Below, one piece after another: positions 8,548-16,472 of a stretch of DNA of 64,000 nucleotides. The first letter of the stretch is position 1; every line of letters begins with the position of its first letter. Source of the stretch: Microbacterium atlanticum (GTDB taxonomy: Bacteria; Actinomycetota; Actinomycetes; Actinomycetales; Microbacteriaceae); contig NZ_CP063813.1 in NCBI RefSeq assembly GCF_015277815.1, positions 2,232,001-2,296,000 of the forward strand, in the 5' to 3' direction. The notes under the pieces are model-generated. The model saw only the letters and a list, made by a program, of their open reading frames with translations. It ran no database searches and was not told the DNA's origin. Both the position numbers and the translations under genes were made by a program.

Positions 8548-8556
8548 CGCCCCGGG

Positions 8557-10362
8557 TCAGCCGATCTGCTCGGTGAGCTCGAACCAGCGCTCCTCGACGC
8601 CGTCCCGGTCCTTCTCCAGCTCTCCGATGCGCGCCATCTCGGCGCCGAGACCGACGTAGTCGGACTGGTCGTGGTCGGCGAGCGCCGCTCGCGCGGCGTG
8701 GATCTGCGCCTCGAGCTTCTCCAGCCGCCGCTCCAGTGCCGCGACCTCCTTCTGCGCGGCCCGCAGCTCGGGGCCCGACAACCCGGGCACGGCGGCTGCG
8801 GCGGGCGCGGCATCCGTCCCCTTCGTCGTCGCCGGACCGGCAGCGCGCTCCCGCTCGCGCAGCCGCAGATACTCGTCCACGCCGCCCGGAAGGTGCCGGA
8901 GGCGGCCGCCGAGGATCGCGTACTGCTGGTCGGTGACGCGCTCGAGGAAGTACCGGTCGTGGGAGACGACCAGGAGCGTGCCGGGCCACGAATCGAGGAG
9001 ATCCTCGATCGCGGCGAGCATGTCGGTGTCGAGGTCGTTCGTCGGCTCGTCGAGGATGAGCACGTTGGGCTGTTCGAGCAGGATGAGCAGCAGCTGCAGC
9101 CGCCGCTTCTGTCCACCCGACAGGTCCTTCACCGGCGTCGAGAGCTGCGCGCTCTGGAAGCCCATGCGCTCGAGGAGCTGGCCAGGCGTGAGCTCCTGCG
9201 CCTTGGACCCGCTTCCGAAGGTGTAGGTCGTGCGCAGCCGCGAGATGACGATGCGCACCGGTTCGTCCAGGTGCTCCTCGAGCTCGTCCAGCCGCTGCGT
9301 GAGTGTGGCGACCTTGACCGTCTTTCCGCGCTTCACCCGTCCCGTCGTCGGCTCGACGTCGCCCGAGACGAGACCCAGGAGCGTCGACTTCCCGGCGCCG
9401 TTGACACCGAGGATGCCGGTGCGCTCTCCGGGGGCGATGCGCCATTCGACGGGGTGCAGCACCTCTCGCCCGTGGTACGAGACGGCGGCGTCGAGGAGGT
9501 CGACGACGTCCTTGCCCAGGCGCGAGACGGCAAGCGAGCGCAGCTGGGTGGCGTCGCGGATCTCGGGCACGTCGGCGATGAGCTCGTTCGCGGCGTCGAT
9601 GCGGAACTTCGGCTTCGACGTGCGGGCGGGAGCCCCCCGACGCAGCCACGCCAGCTCCTTGCGGGCGAGATTCTGTCGTCGCTGCTCGATCACCGCCGCC
9701 TGCCGGTCGCGTTCGACGCGCTGCAGGATGTACGCCGCGTAGCCGCCCTCGAACGGCTCCACGATGCGGTCGTGCACCTCCCAGGTCGTCGTGCACACCT
9801 CGTCGAGGAACCAGCGGTCGTGCGTCACGACCAGGAGCCCGCCCTGGTTCGCCGCCCAACGGCGCTTCACATGGTCGGCGAGCCAGGCGATCGCCTCGAC
9901 GTCGAGGTGGTTGGTCGGCTCGTCGAGGAACAGCACATCGTGGTCGCCGACGAGGAGCGCCGCGAGCGACACCCGGCGCCGCTGGCCGCCGGAGAGCCCG
10001 GCGACGGACCCGTCCCACGCCAGGTCCCCCAGGAGCCCCGCGATGACGTCGCGGACCCGGGCGTCCCCCGCCCACTCGTGGTCGGGGCGTTCGCCGACGA
10101 CCGACTGCCGCACCGTGAGGGCGTCGTCGAGGTGATCGGCCTGGTCGAGCACGCCGACGCGCACGCCGCCGCGCACCGTCACGCGCCCGCTGTCGGGCTC
10201 CAGGCGTCCGGCCAGCATCGCCAGCAGGCTCGACTTGCCGTCGCCGTTGCGCCCGACGACGCCGATGCGGTCGCCCTCGTCGATGCCCAGCGACACGCCG
10301 TCGAAGACGACTTTCGTCGGGAACTCCAGGTGAAGGGCCTCGGCCCCCAGAAGATGTGCCAT
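8557..10362 (-). CDS. uup: ABC-F family ATPase, Uup type
   Basis: A soluble tandem ABC protein of 601 residues without membrane segments. First ATPase: Walker A GRNGDGKSS, signature LSGGQRRRVSLA, Walker B VLFLDEPTNHLD. The linker is the ABC-F crossing segment. Second ATPase: GVNGAGKST, LSGGQKRRLQLL, VLILDEPTNDLD. The last 80 residues (about 520-600) form a charged coiled coil (KEVAALERRLEKLEAQIHAA), typical of Uup. Family role: ribosome-associated translation factor or nucleic-acid structure tolerance; ABC-F antibiotic resistance proteins are a less likely alternative. It lies downstream of ispE in the conserved actinobacterial neighbourhood, and GGAAGGG precedes the ATG. Confidence 0.88.
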   Translation of the reverse strand: MAHLLGAEALHLEFPTKVVFDGVSLGIDEGDRIGVVGRNGDGKSSLLAMLAGRLEPDSGRVTVRGGVRVGVLDQADHLDDALTVRQSVVGERPDHEWAGDARVRDVIAGLLGDLAWDGSVAGLSGGQRRRVSLAALLVGDHDVLFLDEPTNHLDVEAIAWLADHVKRRWAANQGGLLVVTHDRWFLDEVCTTTWEVHDRIVEPFEGGYAAYILQRVERDRQAAVIEQRRQNLARKELAWLRRGAPARTSKPKFRIDAANELIADVPEIRDATQLRSLAVSRLGKDVVDLLDAAVSYHGREVLHPVEWRIAPGERTGILGVNGAGKSTLLGLVSGDVEPTTGRVKRGKTVKVATLTQRLDELEEHLDEPVRIVISRLRTTYTFGSGSKAQELTPGQLLERMGFQSAQLSTPVKDLSGGQKRRLQLLLILLEQPNVLILDEPTNDLDTDMLAAIEDLLDSWPGTLLVVSHDRYFLERVTDQQYAILGGRLRHLPGGVDEYLRLRERERAAGPATTKGTDAAPAAAAVPGLSGPELRAAQKEVAALERRLEKLEAQIHAARAALADHDQSDYVGLGAEMARIGELEKDRDGVEERWFELTEQIG

Positions 10363-10374
10363 GTCCCTTCCAGG

Positions 10375-10659
10375 CTAGGCGAGGGAGAGGAAGAGCTTCT
10401 CCAGTTCGTCGGGCTGGGTGCCGTCGGCGTCGGGGTCCGACAGGCACCCCTTCAGCGCTGTCGAGATGACGAGGAAGCCCGCCCGGTCGATGGCCTTGGA
10501 GACGGCCGAGAGCTGCTGGACGACGTCCCGGCAGTGCGCGTCGCCCTCCACCGCCGCGATGACGGCGGCGAGCTGGCCGTGCGCCCGTCGCAGCCGGTTG
10601 GCGATCTTGCGCTGAGCCTCGGGGTCGTAGGCCGAGATGGCCCCACTGCGGTCCGTCAT
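10375..10659 (-). CDS. cstR: CsoR/RcnR-family repressor, CstR-like persulfide sensor
   Basis: A 94-residue all-helical repressor. RLRRAHGQLAAV at 22-33 is the family DNA-binding helix. Cys43 and Cys72 are 29 residues apart, matching the two thiolates of CsoR. The position of the CsoR copper-ligand His, four residues before the second Cys, is Ala68. Loss of that His marks the CstR branch, which senses per- and polysulfides by forming Cys-Cys sulfur links. The divergent thioredoxin and persulfide dioxygenase-rhodanese genes agree with this. Two operator-like palindromes lie in the intergenic region, so it probably represses both itself and the divergent operon. Confidence 0.85.
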   Translation of the reverse strand: MTDRSGAISAYDPEAQRKIANRLRRAHGQLAAVIAAVEGDAHCRDVVQQLSAVSKAIDRAGFLVISTALKGCLSDPDADGTQPDELEKLFLSLA

Positions 10660-10680
10660 GGCGGATCCTTCCGATCGGAT

Positions 10681-10711
10681 TTGACATCGATAATACCCCG
10701 TGGGGTATAGT
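10681..10711 (+). promoter_or_regulatory. Promoter of the persulfide operon
   Basis: TTGACA at 10681-10686 and TATAGT at 10706-10711 form -35 and -10 boxes with a 19-nt spacer. The spacer is longer than usual and contains the first operator palindrome, whose right arm runs into the -10 box. A bound repressor would therefore block RNA polymerase directly. Confidence 0.65.
10693..10708. promoter_or_regulatory. CstR/CsoR-type operator 1
   Basis: ATACCCCGTGGGGTAT: perfect 7-bp arms (ATACCCC/GGGGTAT) about a 2-nt centre. A/T-flanked G/C tracts are the known form of CsoR-family operators. It overlaps the promoter of the plus-strand operon and lies 33 nt upstream of the repressor gene's start. Confidence 0.8.
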
Positions 10712-10717
10712 GGTGTT

Positions 10718-10733
10718 ATACCCCCCAGAGTAT
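10718..10733. promoter_or_regulatory. CstR/CsoR-type operator 2 (degenerate)
   Basis: ATACCCCCCAGAGTAT keeps the left arm of operator 1 exactly and 5 of 7 bases of the right arm. Its centre is 25 bp from that of operator 1, so the two sites may be bound together. It lies just downstream of the -10 box, in the transcribed leader. Confidence 0.55.
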
Positions 10734-10763
10734 TGATGCGATCAAACGGAAGCGAGTGGATTC

Positions 10764-10949
10764 ATGTGCAGGGCAACGACATGCCGCATCTGCGGGAAGA
10801 CGACGTGGGCCGGGTGCGGAGAGCACGTGCAGTCCGTGAAGCGGACCGTGCCGGCCTCGCAATGGTGCGACGGCAACCACACCGCGGTGCAGCGCGACGC
10901 CGCGACCGCGACCCGCGGCGGCTTCTTCGCACGCCTCTTCAGCCGATAG
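10764..10949 (+). CDS. Small cysteine-rich (zinc-ribbon-like) protein
   Basis: A 61-residue protein, MCRATTCRICGKTTWAGCGE at its start, with Cys at 2, 7, 10, 18 and 35 and a His after the fourth Cys. The CxxC and CGEH arrangement suggests a bound metal or reactive thiols. Short proteins with this start are familiar from actinobacterial genomes but I know no assigned function. It is first in the operon under the CstR-like operators, followed 11 nt later by thioredoxin, so a role in persulfide or thiol handling is inferred from context. The tail (RGGFFARLFSR) is basic and amphipathic. Confidence 0.75.
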   Translation: MCRATTCRICGKTTWAGCGEHVQSVKRTVPASQWCDGNHTAVQRDAATATRGGFFARLFSR

Positions 10950-10960
10950 GACCGGAACCC

Positions 10961-11341
10961 ATGACTACGACAGCACTCACCGCCGCCGACTTCGAGACCA
11001 CCGTGACCGGCGAGGGCATCGTCCTCGTCGACTTCTGGGCCGCCTGGTGCGGTCCCTGCCGGGCGTTCGCACCGGTGTTCGAGCAGGCCGCCGCCCGGCA
11101 CCCCGACATCGTGTTCGCGAAGGTCGACACCGAAGCGGAGCAGCAGCTCGCCGCGGCGATGCGCATCACCTCCATCCCCACCCTGATGGTCTTCCGCGAC
11201 GGCATCCTCGTCTTCTCGCAGCCGGGCGCCCTCGCCGCGCCCCAGCTCGAGCAGCTCGTCGCGGGCGCCCGCGCCCTCGACATGGACGACGTCCGGCGAC
11301 AGATCGCCGCACACGAACCCCGCGGCGCGGACGCCGCCTGA
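10961..11341 (+). CDS. Thioredoxin
   Basis: A 126-residue cytoplasmic thioredoxin with the active site WCGPC (Cys30, Cys33), the cis-Pro loop SIPTL and the usual fold length plus a short tail. It reduces disulfides, and in this context possibly protein or low-molecular-weight persulfides. It lies between the small Cys-rich gene and the persulfide dioxygenase gene (19 nt to the latter), so all three are presumably one transcript under CstR-like control. It appears to be a specialised copy and not the housekeeping trxA, which normally sits beside trxB. Confidence 0.93.
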   Translation: MTTTALTAADFETTVTGEGIVLVDFWAAWCGPCRAFAPVFEQAAARHPDIVFAKVDTEAEQQLAAAMRITSIPTLMVFRDGILVFSQPGALAAPQLEQLVAGARALDMDDVRRQIAAHEPRGADAA

Positions 11342-11360
11342 CCAGACGACGGAGACCGAC

Positions 11361-12803
11361 ATGCTGCTCGAGCACATCTACGACGAGGACCTCGCCCAGG
11401 CGAGCTACGTGATCGGATGTCAGGCCGAGGGCGTGGCGATCGTCGTCGACCCGCGCCGCGACGTCGACGTCTATCTCGAGATCGCCCGCAAGAACGGGAT
11501 GACGATCACTGCGGTGACCGAGACCCACATCCACGCGGACTACCTGTCCGGCACGCGCGAGCTCGCGGCCAGGACCGGCGCGACGATGCACGTCTCCGAC
11601 GAGGGCGGCCCCGACTGGACGTACGGCAGCGGCTTCGCCGACGCGGTGAGGATGAAGGACGGTCACGAGATCCGGATCGGCAACATCACCGTCACGGCGG
11701 TGCACACCCCGGGCCACACCCCCGAGCATCTGTCGTTCCTCGTCACCGACGGCGCCCATGCCGACGCCCCCGGCTTCATGCTGACCGGCGACTTCGTGTT
11801 CGTCGGCGACATCGGGCGCCCCGATCTGCTCGACGAAGCGGCGGGCGGCGTCGGCACACGTTTCTCCGGAGCCCGGGACCTCTTCGCGAGTCTGCGCGAG
11901 AAGTTCCTCACGCTGCCGGACTACGTGCAGGTGCTCCCCGCGCACGGCTCGGGAAGCGCGTGCGGCAAGGCGCTCGGCGCGGTGCCCACGTCGACCGTCG
12001 GCTACGAGCGCGCCTTCGCGTGGTGGAGCCGCTATCTCCGCGACGACGACGAGCAGGGCTTCGTCGACGAACTGCTCAGCGGCCAGCCCGACGCCCACGC
12101 GTACTTCGCGCGGATGAAGGCGCAGAACAAGAGCGGCCCCGCCGTTCTCGGTCCCCGGCCCCCCCTGGTCGAGTACGCACCCGACCGCCTGCGGGCGGCG
12201 CTGTCCGCCGATGAGGTGATCTTCGTCGACACCCGCCACCACCGCCAGGTGCACGAGGGGACGGTCGCCCGTTCGCTCAACATCCCGGGTGCGGCGAAGG
12301 CCGCCACCTACGGCGCGTGGGTGTACGACCCCGAGCGCGAGAGCCGCCCGCTGGTCGTCCTGGGGGAGGACCGCGAACACGCCGACGAGCTGCGTGATCA
12401 TCTGGTCCGCGTCGGGATCGACGCGGTCGCCGGCTTCGCGACGTCTCTCGCGGGCCTCGACCTCGTCACGCCCGCCACGGTGGCGCCGGACGCCCTCGGA
12501 GGATTCCCGCACTCGCTCCTGCTGGACGTGCGCAACAGGACGGAGTACGCGGCGGGGCACCTGCCCGGCGCGCAGCAGCTCAGCGGCGGACGCGCCCTGT
12601 GGGAGCGGGCCCGGCTCGCGGGCGCGGGCACGATCGTCACGTACTGCCAGAGCGGCGTGCGCAACAGCGTCACGGCCAGCGCCCTGCGTCGCGGCGGGTT
12701 CGACGTCGTCGAGCTCGACGGGTCGTACCTCGGCTGGCTGGCCGTCCCGGGCAATGTGCCGGTGACCGACGAGACCGCGTCCGGCACCACGCTCGCGGCA
12801 TAA
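11361..12803 (+). CDS. cstB: Persulfide dioxygenase-sulfurtransferase fusion (CstB-like)
   Basis: A 480-residue fusion. The N-terminal metallo-beta-lactamase domain has THIHADYLSG (His56, His58, Asp60) and HTPGH (115-119), plus SGSACGKALGAVPTSTVGYER, all typical of ETHE1/CstB persulfide dioxygenases. Then come two rhodanese-like domains: the first (about 265-365) lacks a catalytic Cys, the second carries Cys429 in the loop CQSGVRNS. Family reaction: persulfide plus O2 gives sulfite, and the rhodanese part moves sulfane sulfur, yielding thiosulfate. It is the last gene of the CstR-regulated operon. Cytoplasmic, no signal peptide. Confidence 0.9.
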   Translation: MLLEHIYDEDLAQASYVIGCQAEGVAIVVDPRRDVDVYLEIARKNGMTITAVTETHIHADYLSGTRELAARTGATMHVSDEGGPDWTYGSGFADAVRMKDGHEIRIGNITVTAVHTPGHTPEHLSFLVTDGAHADAPGFMLTGDFVFVGDIGRPDLLDEAAGGVGTRFSGARDLFASLREKFLTLPDYVQVLPAHGSGSACGKALGAVPTSTVGYERAFAWWSRYLRDDDEQGFVDELLSGQPDAHAYFARMKAQNKSGPAVLGPRPPLVEYAPDRLRAALSADEVIFVDTRHHRQVHEGTVARSLNIPGAAKAATYGAWVYDPERESRPLVVLGEDREHADELRDHLVRVGIDAVAGFATSLAGLDLVTPATVAPDALGGFPHSLLLDVRNRTEYAAGHLPGAQQLSGGRALWERARLAGAGTIVTYCQSGVRNSVTASALRRGGFDVVELDGSYLGWLAVPGNVPVTDETASGTTLAA

Positions 12804-12866
12804 CGCGCCCTGAGCGCAGCCCACCGCCACCCGGAGATCCGCAGTGGACCCCACGCTGACCGGCGA

Positions 12867-14249
12867 TCAGTACCAGATGCTGAGCCTCGGCGCGGCGTGC
12901 CACGACAGCACGCGCGTCGCGAGCGCGAGCGGTCCGGTGCCGTCGGCGGCCTCGTCCGCGGCATCCGCCACGCTCACCCGGCCCGCCGCGGCGAGAGTGG
13001 CGAGCGAGACACCGCCGAGGTACGTCGCCGACAGCTCGGCGATGCCCAGCCTCACCACGACGGCACCGGCCGGCGCCTCATCGTCGGCCAGTGCCCTGAC
13101 CCGTCCGGCGCCCGTGTCGTCGACCTCGAGCAGGTAGCGGCCGCCGGCGAGGTCGAGCACGTCCGAGACCTCGAGCACGAGACGACCGGGGGCGCCGTAG
13201 CGGCGGGTGTCGAGGGCCGCGACCACGTCGACGATCCGCACGTACTGGTGGTCGCGCACCGTGACCGTCGCCGCCCGCTGGTCGGCGATCATCCACAGCA
13301 GCGGCTCGTCGACCGACAGCTCGCCGGCGTGCACCTCGCTGACCAGGTCGAGCTCCAGCAGGAACCGCCACAGCGCGGCGTACGCGGCATCCGTCTCCGC
13401 CAGCAGGTAGTGGACGTTGACCGTGGCCTTGGTGAAGTCGTCGTGGTTCTCGCGCACCGTGTACACCGCCGCGCCCCGCACCTCTCCGTCCGCGTCGGCG
13501 TACTGCACGGCGCGGCGCTCGGTGGCCTTCTCGGCGGTCGGGTTGGTGCCGGCGAAGTTGTCCCAGTGGCTGCCGGGCACATCGATCTCGCCCGCGGTGC
13601 GCCGGCGCACGCGGTCATGCAGCACCGGCATCAGCTCGCGCACCCTCTCGCGGCTCACGAAGTCGATGCGCCCGTCGGGGCGTGGCCCCACCCACCCGGC
13701 CCGCTTGGTCTCGATGCGCCACGAGGCGCCTGCCGCGGCCGGCGAGAACCCGTAGCGTCCGTACAGCGTCGACTCGCTCACCGTGAGCATCGCCATCGGA
13801 AGCCCGGCGTCCCGGGCGGCGCGCAGCTCGCCCTCGAGCATCGCCCGCGCGACGCCCCGCCGGCGGTGCGTCGGCGCGACGGTGACGGCCGAGATCGCGC
13901 ACGACGGGATGGCGCGTCCGCCGGGGACCGTCAGCTCGCCGATCCACGACGCGATCGTCGCCACGGGAGCCTCCGGCACCGGCGTGGCGCCGTCGTACAC
14001 ACCCGTGAGCCGGCGGTATGCGCTGCGTTCGCGCGACGCCGCGATCTGCTCGTCGCTGCGCTCCCCGTCCTGGAACCCGCGTGCGACCGACTGCTGCCAG
14101 GGCGCGAACTCGTCGCCGTCGACGGCGACGCGGCGGTAGACCAGGCCGCTTTCGGCGAGCCGCTCGCGCGACCGGGGGTCGACGTCGCCCGCGCGGAAGG
14201 CGGCGCGGTCGGTCTCGCCGACGAGGGCGTGGGCATCGGACGCGTTCAT
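12867..14249 (-). CDS. Eis-like GNAT N-acetyltransferase
   Basis: A 460-residue protein with the three-part plan of the Eis family: a GNAT domain with the acetyl-CoA loop VAPTHRRRGVARAMLE (about residues 118-133), a second GNAT-like domain, and a C-terminal sterol-carrier-like domain ending at a free carboxyl terminus (RLSIWY). Mycobacterial Eis acetylates lysines and aminoglycoside amines; other members act on unknown amines, so the substrate here cannot be named. ATG at 14249 follows GGAGAGGG; the frame runs 34 codons further upstream without a good start context. It lies 49 nt from ispE on the same strand. Confidence 0.87.
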   Translation of the reverse strand: MNASDAHALVGETDRAAFRAGDVDPRSRERLAESGLVYRRVAVDGDEFAPWQQSVARGFQDGERSDEQIAASRERSAYRRLTGVYDGATPVPEAPVATIASWIGELTVPGGRAIPSCAISAVTVAPTHRRRGVARAMLEGELRAARDAGLPMAMLTVSESTLYGRYGFSPAAAGASWRIETKRAGWVGPRPDGRIDFVSRERVRELMPVLHDRVRRRTAGEIDVPGSHWDNFAGTNPTAEKATERRAVQYADADGEVRGAAVYTVRENHDDFTKATVNVHYLLAETDAAYAALWRFLLELDLVSEVHAGELSVDEPLLWMIADQRAATVTVRDHQYVRIVDVVAALDTRRYGAPGRLVLEVSDVLDLAGGRYLLEVDDTGAGRVRALADDEAPAGAVVVRLGIAELSATYLGGVSLATLAAAGRVSVADAADEAADGTGPLALATRVLSWHAAPRLSIWY

Positions 14250-14298
14250 GGGTCTTCCCTCTCCGCCGCGGTGCGCGGCTGGGTCGATTCGGTCGTTC

Positions 14299-15225
14299 CT
14301 ACGGCAGCACGCGGGCGCCGGTGACGGGCCCGTGCACGTGGAGGGCCTCATAGCCCGCCGCTGACAGCGTGATCTGCACCTCGAGCGCCGACTCGGGGTC
14401 GGCGGCGAGGAAGGCGAGCGTCGGGCCGGATCCCGAGACCATGCCGGTCAGCGCGCCGGACGCCTCGCCCAGCTCCAGCACCGCGCGCAGGTCGGGGCGC
14501 AGCGACAGCGCGGCGATCTGCAGGTCGTTGCGGGCATGCTCGGCCAGCGCGACCGGGTCGCCGGCGCGCAGCGCCTGGAGCACGCCCGGGTCGACCGCCG
14601 GCACCCGGGGGCCGCCGGCGATGTCGGGGCGATCGCGCAGCTCGTCGAGGTGCGCATAGACCTCGGGCGTCGACAGCCCGGCGTCCGAAGGGACCACGAC
14701 CCAGTCGAAACGGCCCTTGGCGAGAGCCGGACTGAGCTGGTCGCCTCTCCCGGTTCCGATCGCGGTGCCGCCCAGCAGGGCGAAGGGCACATCGGCGCCG
14801 AGGCGCGACGCGAGCTTCAGCAGCTCCGCCGTGCCGAGCTCCGCGCCCCACAGCGCATCGCACGCGACCAGGGCGGCGGCGGCATCCGCCGACCCTCCGC
14901 CCATTCCCCCGGCGACGGGCACGTGCTTGACGATGTCGAGGTGCACCCCGCCGGCGTGGTCGATCCGCTGCGCGACGAGGCGGGCTGCCCGGACGGCGAG
15001 GTTGCGGTCGTCGGCGGGCACTCCGGAGACGTCGACGGTGCCCGTGACGGCGACCGTGAACTCGTCGGAAGGCGTGGCCCACACGTCCTCATACAGCGAG
15101 ACCGCCTGGTACGCCGACGCGACGTCGTGATACCCGTCCGGCTGCACGCCGCCCACCTGGAAGAACAGGTTGAGCTTGCCCGGCGCCCGGACCCTGACGC
15201 CGTCGGCGGCGAGGGCCTGGCTCAC
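14299..15225 (-). CDS. ispE: 4-(cytidine 5'-diphospho)-2-C-methyl-D-erythritol kinase
   Basis: Phosphorylates CDP-methylerythritol in the non-mevalonate isoprenoid pathway. 308 residues with the GHMP-kinase pattern: [11 protein letters not shown] near the start, the ATP loop [19 protein letters not shown], and SGSGPTLAF near the C-terminus. Start is GTG overlapping the stop of the upstream aldo/keto reductase (GTGA), indicating coupling. In most Actinobacteria ispE directly follows rsmA; here mgrA, a Stealth gene and a cpdA-like gene separate them. Confidence 0.95.
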   Translation of the reverse strand: MSQALAADGVRVRAPGKLNLFFQVGGVQPDGYHDVASAYQAVSLYEDVWATPSDEFTVAVTGTVDVSGVPADDRNLAVRAARLVAQRIDHAGGVHLDIVKHVPVAGGMGGGSADAAAALVACDALWGAELGTAELLKLASRLGADVPFALLGGTAIGTGRGDQLSPALAKGRFDWVVVPSDAGLSTPEVYAHLDELRDRPDIAGGPRVPAVDPGVLQALRAGDPVALAEHARNDLQIAALSLRPDLRAVLELGEASGALTGMVSGSGPTLAFLAADPESALEVQITLSAAGYEALHVHGPVTGARVLP

Positions 15226-16289
15226 CGGTTCGCCGATTCCGCCCAGAGGTCGACGTCGATCCCGTCCGAGAGTGCGTCGATGCGCTCCTCCTCCTCCATG
15301 GTGAAGGCCGGGCCCTCCAGCGCCTTCAGGTTCTCGTCCAGCTGAGCGGGACGGGAGGCGCCGATGAGCGCCGAGGCGACCACGGGGTCCCGCAGCACCC
15401 ACTGGATCGCCATCTGCGCGAGCGTCTGCCCGCGCTCCCTGGCCACGACGTCCAGCGAGCGCAGCGTCGACAGGCCCTTGTCGCTGAGGGGGCCGCCGGG
15501 AAGCGATGCCCGCTGCTGCGCGCGGTCGGCGGTGCCGCCGGCGAGGTACTTGTCGGTGAGAAGGCCCTGCGCGAGAGGCGTGAACGCGATCGCACCCATC
15601 CCCTCCTTCTTCAGCACGCCGGTCAGGCCGTCCTCGACCCAGCGGTTCAGGATCGAATACGCCGGCTGGTGGATGACCAGCGGGGTGCCGAGGGAACGGG
15701 CGACGGATGCCGCGACCGCCGTGCGCTCGGCACTGTACGACGAGATGCCGACGTAGAGCGCCTTGCCCTGGCGCACGAGCGTGTCGAGGGCGCCCACGGT
15801 CTCCTCGATCGGCACCTCGGGATCGACGCGGTGCGAGTAGAAGATGTCGACGTAGTCGATGCCCATCCGCTTCAGCGACTGCTCGGCGCTGGCGATGATG
15901 TACTTGCGCGACCCGCCGTCCCCGTAGGGTCCGTGCCACATGTCGTAGCCGGCCTTGGACGAGATGATCAGCTCGTCGCGATACGGCGCGAAGTCCTCAC
16001 GAATCATCCGGCCGAAGTTCGTCTCGGCCGTGCCGTACGGCGGTCCGTAGTTGTTCGCGAGATCGAAGTGGGTGATGCCGCGGTCGAACGCATGCCGCAG
16101 CAGCGCGCGCTGGTTGTCGAAGGGGATGTTGTCGCCGAAGTTCCACCACAGCCCCAGCGAGACCGGCGGCAGCGTGAGCCCGGAGGTGCCGACGCGGCGG
16201 TAGGCCGATCCCGAGTAGCGGTCGGCAGCGGCGGTGTAGGGGCGGTGGAGGTCTCCTCCACGGGAGAGGTAGCGCGCGTCTTCGGTCAC
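15222..16289 (-). CDS. mgrA: Aldo/keto reductase, MgrA/YghZ type
   Basis: An NADPH-dependent TIM-barrel reductase of 355 residues. Its match to the YghZ/MgrA (AKR14) group is clear from [18 protein letters not shown] and [19 protein letters not shown]. The catalytic set is Asp, Tyr (NNYGPPYG), Lys (SSKAGYDM) and His (YSHR). Known members reduce L-glyceraldehyde 3-phosphate or methylglyoxal; the physiological substrate here is unproven. GTG at 16289 sits 6 nt after TAGCCT (16301-16296 on the minus strand), a leaderless arrangement. It overlaps ispE by 4 nt and so should be co-transcribed with it. Confidence 0.92.
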   Translation of the reverse strand: MTEDARYLSRGGDLHRPYTAAADRYSGSAYRRVGTSGLTLPPVSLGLWWNFGDNIPFDNQRALLRHAFDRGITHFDLANNYGPPYGTAETNFGRMIREDFAPYRDELIISSKAGYDMWHGPYGDGGSRKYIIASAEQSLKRMGIDYVDIFYSHRVDPEVPIEETVGALDTLVRQGKALYVGISSYSAERTAVAASVARSLGTPLVIHQPAYSILNRWVEDGLTGVLKKEGMGAIAFTPLAQGLLTDKYLAGGTADRAQQRASLPGGPLSDKGLSTLRSLDVVARERGQTLAQMAIQWVLRDPVVASALIGASRPAQLDENLKALEGPAFTMEEEERIDALSDGIDVDLWAESANR

Positions 16290-16295
16290 CGGTCC

Positions 16296-16301
16296 AGGCT
16301 A
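16296..16301 (-). promoter_or_regulatory. -10 box (TAGCCT) for mgrA-ispE, leaderless type
   Basis: TAGCCT on the minus strand is 6 nt upstream of the GTG at 16289, so transcription should begin at the start codon. Confidence 0.6.
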
Positions 16302-16472
16302 TCGGCGTGGACCGGTGCGCGCAGGAGGCCGCCGAGGACATATCATCGGACCCCGTGTCAAGGGCCTCGCCCCGAAACGTCCTCGTAACGGAATCTGCCT
16401 ATGGTGACGTCACCGGGCGTGAGCCCCGCCCCCGCGTCACCGCCCACCCGCCTCGCCCAGAAGGAGGACCGC

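Noticed and set aside
10375..10733. Copper-sensing CsoR system
   Set aside because: The His copper ligand is replaced by Ala and no copper ATPase or chaperone is adjacent; the neighbours are sulfur-handling genes.
12804..12866. Terminator between the convergent persulfide operon and Eis-like gene
   Set aside because: No stem of convincing length found in the 63-nt gap.
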